Positions 23,701-33,613 of a DNA stretch of 64,000 bases are shown piece after piece. A program made the position numbers and the translations under genes. Origin of the DNA: Rhizomys pruinosus (taxonomy: Eukaryota > Chordata > Mammalia > Rodentia > Spalacidae); contig VZQC01013306.1 of NCBI GenBank assembly GCA_009823505.1, positions 338,873 through 402,872 of the forward strand. The letters are read 5' to 3'. Below the pieces are notes generated by a model that saw nothing but the letters and a program-made list of their open reading frames with translations, was not told the origin of the DNA and did no database searches. Every line of letters starts with the position of its first letter. Within the stretch, counting starts at the first letter, position 1.

Positions 23701-25015
23701 TTGGATTGCAGATATTCAACCATTTCTCTTAGGTTTTCAAATTTGGTAGAGTATAAGTTTTTAAAGTACTCCCGTGGGAATGTCTGGATCTTTTCATTGT
23801 CAGTTGTGATATTTCCCCTTTCATCATAAATTCTATTGATTTACAGTTGCTCTTTCCTTCTTTTGGTTAACCGGGCTAGAGGTCTGTCTATCTTTTTTAT
23901 TCTCTCAAAGACCCAACTTTTGGATTTGTTGATTTTTTTTGTATTGTTTTCTTTGTTTCTATTTCATTGATTTCTGCTCTGATTTTTGTTATTTCTCATG
24001 TCTGTTGCATTTAGGGTTCATTTGCTGTTGTCTTTCAAGTGTTTTTAGCTGCCATGTTAGCTCATTTATTTGTGCTCTTTCTATTATTTTAATGTGGGCA
24101 CCCAGGACTATAAACTTCCCTCTTAGGACTGATTTTAAAGGGCCCCATAGGCTTTGTTGTGTTCTACTGTCATTGTCATTTAGTTCCAAGAATACCTTTA
24201 TCTCTTTCTTTATTTCCTCCTTGACCCATTCATTATTCAGGAGTGTGTTGTTTAGTCTCTATGTGTTCCTGTAGGTAGCAGTGCTTGTCCTGGTGTTGAT
24301 ATTGAGCTTTATTGCACTATGGTCTGATAGAATGCATGAAATTATTTCAATTTTTTTTGTATTTGTCAAGGTTTTTTCTGTGTCCAAGTATGTGGTCAAT
24401 TTTGGAGAATGTTCTGTGGGGTCTTGAGTAGAATGTATATTCTCTGGTGCTTCGGTGGAATATTCAGAAGATGTCTGTGAGGTCCATTTGCTGTATTGTA
24501 TTGTTCAGATGTCTCTCTGTTTATTCTTTGCCTGGATGATCTGTCCAAAGGACTCAGTGGGGTATTGAAGTCCCCTGCTATGAGTGTGCTGTGGTTAATT
24601 TGTGCCTTAAGGGCCTGTAGAGTTGTATTTATAAAGATTGGTGCACCAGAGTTTGGTGCATATATATTCATGATTGTGAAGTCTTCATGGTCAATTTTCC
24701 CTTTGATAAGGATGTAATGGCCCTCTTTGTCTCTTCTAATTGCTTCTACTTTGAAGTCTATTTTGTCTGATATTAAAATAGCAACTCTTGCTTTCTTTTG
24801 CTGCCATTTGCTTGGAATATTTTTTTCCAGCCTTTCACTTTAAGTTGGTGCCTGTCCTTAAGGGTGAGATGGGTTTTTTGTAGACAGCATATCAACATAT
24901 TCTGTTTCCTAATCCATTCTCCCAGTCTATGCCTTTTGACTGGGGGGTTTAATCCATTAATATTTAAGGTTATAATTGAGAGATGTGTGTTTCTTCCTTT
25001 CACCTTATTATCCAC
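20783..25015 (-). pseudogene. L1 ORF2 pseudogene
   Basis: ORF2p supplies endonuclease and reverse transcriptase for target-primed retrotransposition. The ATG at 25,015 starts the endonuclease domain (HLSIITLNINGLN). The RT region lies near 22,750-23,600 (minus strand [21 protein letters not shown]). The final 159 codons (21,262-20,783) stay open and hold the C-terminal Cys/His motif KCWRGCGERGTLIHCWWEC (C-x3-C-x7-H-x4-C), LLGIYP, ALFTI and a stop at 20,783. A SINE at 22,500-22,746 and several stops disrupt the rest. Confidence 0.92.
22500..22746 (-). mobile_element. B2-type SINE, minus strand, in L1 ORF2
   Basis: Minus strand: GGCTGGAGAGATAGCCTAGCGG head at about 22,745, CACATGGTGGCTAGAACC, GGTGCACCAAACCTACACAG, A-rich tail at 22,500-22,530. 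TAATTTT-like sequence on both sides is a weak candidate target duplication. It interrupts the L1 near the RT domain. Confidence 0.9.
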
Positions 25016-25159
25016 TTGTAGTTTTAGTCTAGGTTTCTACTTCTGCAGTTCTGCTTTTATCAATTTCTCTTTCAAGGTGTCTGGGGGTAGTTGCTCTCCT
25101 CTGTCCTTTGAATTGCTTCAAGTATTGTCTGAAGGGTTGGTTTTCCGGACATGTATTCT

Positions 25160-26300
25160 TTCATCTGTTTACATCATGGAAGATTTTTCTCTTTCCTTCA
25201 ATTAGAATTGAGATTTTTGCTGGGTATAGTAACCTAGGTTGGCATTGATAGTCATTTAGCCCTGGGAATGCTTTGGTCCACATTCTTCTTGCTTTCATAG
25301 TTTGTGCTGAAAAGTCAGCTGTAATTCTGATAGGTTTCCCCTTATATGTAATTTGTTGTTTTTCTTTTGTGGCTTTCAGAATTTTGTCTTTGTTTTGGAC
25401 ATCTAACATTTTAACTATGATATGGCAAGGGGAGTTTCTTCTCTGGTCCAGTCTATTTGGTGTCCTATGTGCTTCTCATATTTGCATGGGTTTGTCTTTT
25501 TTAATTTGTGGAAATTTTCATCTATTATTCTGTTGAGGATCTGATCAATACAATTCTCTTGGGATTCTTCTCTTTCCTCCATCCCTATGATGCAAAGGTT
25601 TTATCTTTTCATAGTGTCCCACATTTTCTGCTTGTTCCACTCTTGTGTATTTTTAAAATTTTGTAATCTTTCCTTGAGCTTTTTAGTTGTTCTGTGTTAT
25701 CTTCTAGGTTTGATATTCTTTTTTAAATTTTATTTATTTTTGTATGTGTATGAATGTACTGTCTGCATGTAGGTTTGTGCAGCCATGTCGTGCAATGCCG
25801 CAAAGGTCAGAAGAGGGTCTCAGATTCCCCTGGAACTGGAGTTCTCCTGGGATTGGAGCTACAGACAGTTCTCAGCCACCATGTGGGTGCCAGAGATCCA
25901 ACCCCAGTCCTCTGCAAGAGCAGTCAGTGCTCTTAAATGCTAGGGTATCTCTCCAGCCCCAAGGTCTGATACTCTTTTATCTGCTTCCTCCATTCTGCTT
26001 CTGAGGCTTTTTCCCATTCTTTTCTTTTGATTGGATGAGTGTTCGATTTCTTTTTCATTTCATCCTGTGTTTTCTTTATTATTTCCACATCCTTTTGGAG
26101 CTTCTCAATCTTTTGTTGTAGCTCCTTGTTTCGCTCATTGGTTTCCATTTTCATTTCAGTATGGGTTCTTTTCAGTGTTTCCACTTCCTTCCAGAGTTTC
26201 TCATTATCTCCCTCTAGGTCCTTTCTGAGTTTTTCATTCACTCTCCTTAGCTTTATGATTTCTTTGAATATATCTGTGATTGTTAATCTGCAATTTGTAT
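25160..26300 (-). pseudogene. L1 ORF1 pseudogene
   Basis: The coiled-coil part at 26,241-25,990 is rich in Lys/Glu heptads (MNEKLRKDLEGDNEKLWKEVE). The C-terminal part at 25,409-25,161 carries the MKARRMWTKAFPGLNDYQCQPRLLYPAK-type motif in two overlapping stretches (shown only in part: WTKAFPGLNDYQC). A SINE at 25,723-25,961 splits the gene, and stops occur in between. The N-terminus is near the solo LTR at 26,371. Confidence 0.85.
25723..25961 (-). mobile_element. B2-type SINE, minus strand, in L1 ORF1
   Basis: Flanked by AGGTTTGATATTCTTTT (25,706-25,722) and AGGTCTGATACTCTTTT (25,962-25,978): a 17-bp target duplication with two differences. On the minus strand, GGGCTGGAGAGATACCC head and full body with CACATGGTGGCTGAG and GGTTTGTGCA-complement tail. 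Confidence 0.95.
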
Positions 26301-26370
26301 CCTATGCTATGTCTACAGAGATCCCATTGTAGGGGTCCTCCACAGGCTCTGTAGAGTTTGGTGTGGGGTT

Positions 26371-26734
26371 TGTGGTGGCTTGAATGAGAATGTCCTCCAT
26401 GGGCTTTAAGTGTTCAGATATTTTGTCCTCAGTTGGTGGCACTGTTCTTGGAGGTCTTAGAAGGTGTGGCCAAGCTGGAGGAAGTACGTCATTGGGGGCA
26501 GGCTTAGTGAGTTTAACAAGACTTGCTGTCTCTAGTCTCTCTCTCTCTTGACTTCCTGTGCTCATTGCAAGTTGTGACCCTCGGCTTGCTGCTGCAGCCC
26601 CGGCCAAAATGCTTCCTGCCACAATTGACTCTAATTCGTTGGAACCGTCAATCATAAGCTCAAATAAACTCTTCCTTTTATAAGTTCCCTTGTTCATAGT
26701 GGTTTATCACAGCAACAGAAAAGTGACTAATTCA
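26371..26734 (+). mobile_element. Solo MaLR-type LTR, 5-bp target duplication
   Basis: 364 bp starting TGTGGTGGCTTGAATGAG and ending AAAAGTGACTAATTCA, with TG...CA ends and AATAAA near 26,665. GGGTT lies directly on both sides (26,366-26,370 and 26,735-26,739), the 5-bp duplication expected for ERVL-MaLR integration. It matches the LTRs of the complete element at 31,557-33,613. It sits between L1 ORF1 and the 5' UTR, so it inserted after the L1. Confidence 0.93.
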
Positions 26735-27300
26735 GGGTTATTCTGGGCTTTTCCATATTGTTTTTTCTTTGTGTTCTTGGCATGTCATTTACCTTTTGTC
26801 TGTATTATGGTGTGAATCTCTAGTGCCTCTTCAACATCTTGGACAATTGCTTTCCTTGATTCCTCCAGGTGCCTTTGTTGTCATCTCCTTTTTTATGGAG
26901 TGTTGACTTGCTTAGGTTTCAGGCTTTCAATTTTGGTTATATCTTGGAAGGTATAGTTCACTCTTTCCTTTCTGTTCTGTAAGAACTGGGTGGGTAACAG
27001 CCCAAATGACACTTTCTGAGCACTGTACATCCTCTGCTGCCAGCTAGTTCTTCTGGATTGGTTGTAGGACTTATTAGAACCTCCCTCTGGAGTTCCAGTT
27101 GGTAGGGATGGGGGGTAGGGGGGAGCTGGTTGCTTAGCACTTGCACTAGTACCCTGTGCACCAGCTCTCTGGTGTGGGCCAGCAAACTTTATGCAACCCA
27201 GGCTAAAGACTGTGCCTCACCTCCCAGGGGATTGTGCTTGTGGCTGACCCACCTGCCCACTTGCTGGTATCTGCACCCCCAGAACTCTTGCTTTTAACCT

Positions 27301-28269
27301 TTTCAAAGCCTTGGTATTAGTAGAATATGGAAGATGGCAAAATTTATATTATAAAACTTTCTTACCTAACTAAAAAGCAAACACATCAACAACAATCAAA
27401 ATATCCAAAAGTAAACAAAGCGTTCTAAACAACGCTTTCTTGTGAATGTTCTAACATAGGTGGGCTGAAACTGAGGATGAATACTTAAGTAAATAAAACT
27501 ATTGGTGACATGCTATTTCAAATTATGATGATGTATTCATATGCCATAATTATTTAAGAGTTCAAGGGTATCCTCCCAATATCATTTGGGAAGCAACCTT
27601 GTCAGAAAGTTATTTAAGTAATTCTAAAATCAGTATGGTGATAATTTGTTATATGATCAAAATGCATAATATCTTCTCTCTGTAATACTTGAGGTTGATG
27701 AGATTCTTGATTTAGGTTGACAGGTGTGCAATACCATGGCCTTCCCTTCAGATGCTGACTCACTAGAACTATCTGTACCCATTAACTCTTTGGTATGACC
27801 CATTTGATATAGTTTTTCATTGCAGGTATCATTAAAATATATAATATAAATATACTTATTGTGTAAATGGTGACAATAGTTAAAGTGCAATTGAATAATT
27901 GCAGAGAATTTGTAAGTACTTCTGTGGTTTGTGGGCTTAGATTAAAGATCTATGATAAGAGGGCTTATGCACAGTATTCAAGGATAAATTCCATATAAAT
28001 TATAAAACCACTGATAGTTTGTGGATTATGACAATAAAAGACCTGTATGATCCAGTTCCTGTATAGAACATGGGGAGAGAAGATGCAAGAGAATGCTTCC
28101 AGTAACCCTGAACTAGAGAATACTGCATTTGCAGATTTGAGAGTATGTGAGCAAGATAATTAGTGACCCAAAGATGGTAGATTGGACTATTGTACCATTT
28201 GATTCAGATCCAGTTTCTATCTTCTGAATGTTTGTGTCCCACCAATGAGATTTATATGCTAAACACTTT
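27301..28269. other. Low-repeat intergenic DNA
   Basis: AT-rich, no recognised repeat or coding frame. 27,420-27,440 contains a small inverted motif (AAAGCGTT..AACGCTTT) that could form a hairpin; no function is implied. Confidence 0.55.
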
Positions 28270-28533
28270 TTAAAAAATAAAATAAATAAATTTTCATTTA
28301 TTTATTTATTTATTTATGTGTATATGTGTATGTGTGTATGAGTGTATTGTCTGCATGTGTTATAAGTACACTTGTGTCATGCCATTCCTGTGATGGTCAG
28401 AAGAAGGTCTCATATTCCCCTGGAACTAGAGTTATGGATGGTTGTTAGCCATCGTGTGGGTCCTAGGAGTCAAACTGAGGTCCTCTACAAGAAGAACCAG
28501 TGCTCTTAACTGCTGATCTGTCTCTCCAGCCCA
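28270..28533 (-). mobile_element. B2-type SINE, minus strand, diverged
   Basis: (ATTT)n and TATGTGTA repeats form the antisense tail at 28,285-28,345. The body is the reverse of the B2-type consensus (CCCTGGAACTAGAGTTATGG, GTGTGGGTCCTAGG) and the head is at 28,533. ATATGCTAA (28,255) and ATATGTTAA (28,534) may be an imperfect target duplication. Confidence 0.85.
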
Positions 28534-28699
28534 TATGTTAACATCTTAATGACAAAGTGGTAGTCTTAGAAACTGGAGACCCTTGAGGAATGCTTAGTCT
28601 TTTAGTATCTCATAATCTAAATATGGAAATATAGATTTACAACACTTAACCACTTAATACTTTATATGTATATATACACAAGAAATTTCTGAACTAAAT

Positions 28700-29362
28700 A
28701 GGACAGAAATACTCAGAGAATGACCCACATAGGCTCCAAGTATTTGGACACTTGATTCCCAGTTTGTGGTGCTGTTTAAGGAGGATCATGGAAAATTTAG
28801 GAGCTGTGGCTATGCTAGAGGAAGCTAACATGAGTTTGGAATTTGGGAATATATAACCATGCCTACTTTCAATCTGCTTCCTGTGTTATGCTTCTGTGGT
28901 GGTTTGAATGAATGTCCCCCATAGGCTTTAAGTACTCAGACATTTGTCTCCAGTTGGTGGCACTGTTCTTGGAGGTCTTATAAGGTGTGGCCATGCTAGA
29001 GGAAGTACGTTATTGGGGGCAGGCTTAGTGAGTTTAACAAGCCTTGTTGTCTCTAGTCCCTCTCTCTGCTTCCTGTGCTCATTGCGAGATGTGACACTCA
29101 GCTTGCTGCTCCAGCTTCAGCCGCCATGCCTCCCACCACAATGGACTCTAATTCCCTGGAATCGTCAATTGTAAGCTCAAATAAACTCTTCATTTTATAA
29201 GTTCCTTTGGTCATGGTGTTTTATCACAGCAACAGAAAAGTGACTAATACAGCTTCCCCACCATATTGAAATATTATTTCTCTGAACTGTAAGTCAAGTT
29301 AAATCTTCTGTGCCTTGGTCATGGTGTTTTATCTTAGTGATAGAGGAGTCACCGATACAGTT
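28700..29362 (+). mobile_element. Older MaLR LTR, split by a younger LTR
   Basis: The left part (about 28,705-28,894: GGCTCCAAGTATTTGGACAC, CAGTTTGTGGTGCTGTT) and right part (29,257-29,362: TTGGTCATGGTGTTTTATC, then GAGGAGTCACCGATACA) are the two ends of one diverged MaLR-type LTR. The middle is occupied by the younger LTR at 28,895-29,251. Confidence 0.75.
28895..29251 (+). mobile_element. Younger MaLR LTR nested in an older one
   Basis: 357 bp, TGTGGTGGTTTGAATG ... GTGACTAATACA, flanked by GCTTC at 28,890-28,894 and 29,252-29,256. AATAAA lies near 29,180. It is close in sequence to the LTRs of the 31.6-33.6 kb element and to the solo LTR at 26,371. Confidence 0.93.
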
Positions 29363-29444
29363 TTGTCTTTTTAAGTGTATGTTTTATTGATTGTTTGAGA
29401 ATTTTATAACAAGTATTTTTGTCCTATTAAGATACCATCCTTCA

Positions 29445-29706
29445 GGGCTGGAGAGATAGCCTAGCAGTTAAGAGCACTGACTGTTCTTGCAGAGGACCTG
29501 GTTTCAATCCCCAGCACCCACATGGTGGCTGAGAACAGTCTTTAACTCCAATTTCAGGAGAAATCCAGTTCCAGGGAATCTGAGACCCTCTTCTGTCCTC
29601 TGTGGCATTGCACGACATGGGTGCACAAACCTACATGCAGACAGAACACTCATACACATAGAAAAATAAATCATACACATAAATAAATAAATAAAAAATA
29701 ATTAAA
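29445..29706 (+). mobile_element. B2-type SINE, 16-bp target duplication
   Basis: Flanked by AAGATACCATCCTTCA at 29,429-29,444 and 29,707-29,722, an exact duplication. Full-length: GGGCTGGAGAGATAGCC head, CACATGGTGGCTGAGAACAG, GGGTGCACAAACCTACATGC, then an AATAAAT-rich tail. Confidence 0.97.
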
Positions 29707-30966
29707 AAGATACCATCCTTCATTTCCTCCCCAGTTTATTATCCCTGACTTCATGCCATCTATTATTATTTTTTAAGGCCTATCAAGTCGAATGTGTGTG
29801 TAACAAATGCTCTTGGATATGAGTCTATCCCTTGGAACCTGATCAATGTACCTCATATCACAACCTTAAAGAAAACTTCTTGCCTACATTCCCCCAAATT
29901 GTTGGGATTGGGCTGGCTTGGGTATTGTGCATGTGTGGCATCATAAGCATTGTTGGTTCATAGTGGAAATTCTGTGCTGCATCTAGAAAACAGTTTTCTT
30001 GTATTCATCCTCTACTTGTAGTTCTTTCTGATCCAATTTCTTCAATGATCCATGAGCCCTGGGAGCAATGGATGTGATATTTCTGTCCCAAATATTTAGT
30101 GCAAAGTGATCCATAGTCCCTTATTCTTTACATGTTGACTAGTTGTATGTCTCTATGCTAATCACCATCTGCTGCAAAAAGGAGCTACTTTGGTGAAAGC
30201 TGAGAGATGCAATAATCTATGGCTATATCCATAAGTTTATTAGAGGTAAATATAATACTATGTTCTGTAATCATAATTAGAATAGTAGATTCTCCCCTGT
30301 AGACTGTGACCCATCCAGTCTTAGGTTCATGGCGAAATAACAGTGCCAGGTACTGCTTCCATCTTGTAAATCTGTCATTAAATCCAATCAGAAAGTGGTT
30401 GGTTACTCCCATAAGATCTGCGCCACTATGGCATGAGTAGGGTTATCTTGCCAAGACAGTTGTTATTGTAGCTCACAGGGTTCTCAGCATGGGACCTTCC
30501 AAAATTATGAAAGGTAGCCAGTAGAGCTTGATTTTTAGCAGCTTGATATTTCTATGTTTGTTCTACAACTCAATTTTGCAGTATATTCATTAATAACATC
30601 TTACCTTCAAGTTCTGGAAGGTAATCAAGACTAATTGCAATAGCCAGTACCGTTTGAGTGTGGGACCACTCTGATCAAAACTCAGAACAAAGGAGACCAT
30701 ACCTAGCATTGGTCTTTTCATTTGCTAACGTCTGATGCATTTTAGAGTCATTGTCTCCCTCTGAAGTGTAACCTCATTTGAGACCTTTTGGTTGCCATAA
30801 GTATATATTTTAAGAAGCTTCAATAATAGTTTTCCATGTGACTTTTTCAGAAGCCCTCTAAATGTTAGTTACACCTCTCTGCACTCTCTCCTTTTCTCTG
30901 CCATCCCATTCCACATTCAATGTAACACTTTTTATTCTCCTTTCCCCATTTATATAACTGTAATCA

Positions 30967-31062
30967 GGGGCTGGAGAGATGGCTCAGCAGTTAAGAACAC
31001 CGACTGCTCTTGCAGGGGACCCGGGTTTGAGTCCCAGCACCCACATGGTGGATAAAAACTGT
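30967..31062 (+). mobile_element. B2-type SINE, 5' half
   Basis: GGGGCTGGAGAGATGGCTC through CACCCACATGGTGGATAAAA, then it stops and B1 sequence begins within a few bases. The 3' half is missing. The pair may have inserted as one chimeric SINE: AACTG..AATCA occurs left (30,956) and right (34,756). Confidence 0.88.
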
Positions 31063-31556
31063 CTTAAGCCAGGCATTGTGGCACATGCCTCTATTTACTT
31101 ATTTATTTGATTTTTTAACAATAGGTAATAAGTAATGAATACAAGCATCCTTCATGTAAAGCCAATTTGCAAGCAGCTATTCCCAAACCAACACAGGCCA
31201 AGGGCTGTATGTACAAACATGTTGATCAAATAAGTGTCCAGTCTATATTGCTGTAGTCTTATAATTCACCCCATTCACAGCCCTTATATTCTACCACACC
31301 CCCTTTTCCGAAGATTGGTCCCTAGGTTTTAGAAAAGGGGCACCAGTGGGAGAGAAGCAAAACACTCTACTTTCTCTGGAGATGTCATTTTGGATTCTGA
31401 TCACTTCAATCTGTTTCCCTTCATGGGTTGGCAGTTTATCCAGGAATAACCCTTTTGATCCTACTAATGAAGCACAAGTAATGAGATATACAGGCATATA
31501 AACAGTACTAATTATTATGGTAGGTTACATTGGTATAGACACAGATGTTTGGATGG

Positions 31557-31915
31557 TGCATTAGTCACTTTTCTGTTGCTGTGATAAAGCACCATGACCA
31601 AGGAACTTATAAAAGGAAGAGTTTATTTGAGCTTATGATTGCCAGTTCCAGGGAATTAGAGTCCATTGTGGCAGGAGGCCTGGCGGCTGGATCTGGAGCA
31701 GCAAGCCGAGGGTCACAGCTTGCAAAGAGCACAGGAAGCAGAGAGAGAGCAACTGTAGACCACGAGGCTTGTTAAAACTCACTAAGCCTGCCCCCAGTGA
31801 AACACTTCCTCCAGCACAGCCACACACCCCAAGACCTCTAAAAACAGTGCCACCAACTGGAGACAAACATCTGAATACCTAGAGCCTATGGGGGACACTC
31901 ATTCAAACCACTACA
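31557..31915 (-). repeat. 3' LTR of the MaLR-type element
   Basis: Starts TGCATTAGTCAC on plus; AATAAA lies on the minus strand at about 31,626. It differs from the 5' LTR at a modest number of positions by eye (for example CTGGCGGCTGG here, GTGGCAGCTGG there). Confidence 0.95.
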
Positions 31916-32101
31916 TTCCACTCCCTGGCCCCCATATGCTCCTGACCACATAAAATGCAAAATGCATTCAGCCCAACCTTAAAAGTCCCCATAGTCTTTA
32001 CCAGTTTCAATGCCATTCAAAAGTCTACATACAGTCCAAGGTGTCTTCTGAGACTCAGGCCAATCTCTTAACTGTAAGCTCCTGTAAAATCAAAAGACAA
32101 A

Positions 32102-32998
32102 TTACATACTCCCAACGTACAGTGGAACTGAATACACATTCCCATTCCAAAAGGGAGGAATAGAGGCATAGTGAGGAAATACTGGACCAAAACAAGACCG
32201 AAAACCAGCAGGGCAAACACCAAGTCCTGTAGCTCCAAATGCACCTTCTGGGACTTGACTTCCAAAGGGCTTAGATGGCTCAGCTCTTCCAGCTTTGCTT
32301 GCAACATACATCTCTTTCTTAGGCTGGTACCATTCCCTGTATGCAGCTCTCCTTGGCAAATATCTCACAGGTCTGGCATCTCGAATGTCTTCTTGGGGTC
32401 TCCGCTGCCAACCAGGCTTCACATTCACAGCTTCACACAATGGCCTATCAGGGCCTACTTTATGCAGGGACACCCCTGCTGCACTCTGCCTAACCTTGTC
32501 AGCTCTCTGAAACCGTGGAGGAAGAACTGATGACCCCTTCACTCTTGCAAACTTCATGCCTCTAAAGCCAGCACCACGTGAATGAAACTGCTGAGTTTGG
32601 CTGCAAGTTTCAGATGGAATCTCTCCTATTTTAACCACATTTGCAATTTTTCTCTGTCCTGGACTTGCTGGAGTATTAGCTGGGTGTGGTCTTGCCCTGA
32701 AGGTACTGATTCTTTTGTTTACTTGTAAATCTCGAAGCCTCTCCTTAACCACTTTAATCTCCTTATCAAAAAGAAACTCTCCTTCACAAGCCTTGGCCCC
32801 ACCTTTAATCTTCCTAGTGCAGTTATCAGATCCAAACTGTACATTCTGAATTTCTTTCTGCCCCATCTGCTCTTCTTCACTGTAGATCTGCACAATATTC
32901 ACCATTAAAAGCCACGCCACCATTTCTACATTATGCTGTCTTGAAATATCCTCCACCAAAGACATCAGTCCATTGCTTTTCAACTTAGCATCAGGCAA
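32102..32998 (-). pseudogene. 298-codon open frame in MaLR-type internal region
   Basis: The longest open frame in the window. It opens at TTG (32,998); the first in-frame ATG is codon 12 (32,965-32,963). The product would be basic, rich in Arg/Pro/Gly in the middle (residues 95-225) and aromatic near the C-terminus. I recognise no retroviral domain and no zinc knuckle. It overlaps the end of the upstream 86-codon frame (32,991-33,251) in another frame. MaLR internal regions are generally not known to code for conserved proteins, so this may be chance openness in a fairly young copy. Confidence 0.45.
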
Positions 32999-33237
32999 GC
33001 ATTTGGGCTGGGAAAACTGCTGCCAGACTCTTTATCAAAATATCCCAGTTGCTGCCTAAGTCTTTATTTTCCCCTGGAACCGCATCTTTTGCAGCCATGC
33101 TTTCTTCCAGGCCTCTGCTAGAATGGCCCTTTAAGCTCTGCTTACAGTAGTCAACAGCCTTTCTAGCCCAAAGTTCCAAAGTCTTCCACATTTCTCCAAA
33201 CATCCACATGGTCATGTTCTTCACAGCCAACAGCCCA

Positions 33238-33256
33238 CTCTCTGGTACCAAATTAC
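33238..33256 (-). promoter_or_regulatory. Primer-binding region of the MaLR-type element
   Basis: Directly inside the 5' LTR the minus strand reads GTAATTTGGTACCAGAGAG, matching the layout of MaLR/ERVL primer-binding regions (TTGGTACCAG-type, Leu-tRNA class by analogy). The tRNA assignment is not certain. Confidence 0.7.
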
Positions 33257-33613
33257 TGCATTAGTCACTTTTCTGTTGCTGTGATAAAGCACCATGACCA
33301 AGTAACTTATAAAAGGAAGAGTTTATTTGAGCTTATGATTGATGGTTCCAGGGAATTAGAGTCCATTGTGGCGGGAGGCGTGGCAGCTGGATCTGGAGCA
33401 GCAAGCCGAGGGTCACAGCTCGAAAAGAGCACAGGAAGCAGAGAGAGCAACTGTAGACCACGAGGCTTGTTAAAACTCACTAAGCCTGCCCCCAGTGACA
33501 CACTTCCTCCAGCACGGCCACACCTTCTAAGACCTCCAAAAACAGTGCCACCAACTGGAGACAAACGTCTGAATACCTAGAGCCTATGGGGGACACTCAT
33601 TCAAACCACCACA
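33257..33613 (-). repeat. 5' LTR of the MaLR-type element
   Basis: 357 bp, direct repeat of 31,557-31,915, ending on plus with CATTCAAACCACCACA before the GATGG duplication. Its U3 would direct transcription leftward on the minus strand. Confidence 0.95.

Larger units (their letters stand above)
19855..27300 (-). mobile_element. Near full-length L1 LINE, minus strand, inactive
   Basis: The minus-strand order is 5' UTR (about 26,740-27,300), ORF1 (about 25,160-26,300), ORF2 (20,783-25,015) and a 3' UTR with a G-rich tract shown as C/T on one side and a G-run at 20,151-20,166. It is interrupted by two B2-type SINEs and one solo LTR. The ORF2 tail is well kept, but stops break both ORFs. It is the most complete L1 of its subfamily here and a good internal reference for the fragments at 1-2,935 and 7,745-10,710. 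Confidence 0.93.
31557..33613 (-). mobile_element. Complete ERVL-MaLR-type element with two LTRs
   Basis: Two direct LTRs (31,557-31,915 and 33,257-33,613, about 357-359 bp) flank 1,341 bp of internal sequence, and GATGG is duplicated exactly outside (31,552-31,556; 33,614-33,618). The ends are TG...CA. On the minus strand the internal part begins TTTGGTACCAGAGAGTGGG, a MaLR/ERVL-like primer-binding region, and ends with a purine tract (GGGGGCCAGGGAGTGGAA) just before the 3' LTR. No gag, protease, RT or integrase motifs are visible, as is typical for MaLRs, which depend on other elements. It inserted into R1 copy C. Confidence 0.93.

Noticed and set aside
26302..26697. 131-codon minus-strand frame, with similar frames at 31,545-31,775 and 33,281-33,580
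   Set aside because: All share YKRKSLFELMI because all are the antisense of the same MaLR LTR. The recurrence reflects the repeat, not coding selection.
27415..27445. Small hairpin AAAGCGTT...AACGCTTT
   Set aside because: Too short and isolated to support an RNA gene or terminator in this genome type.
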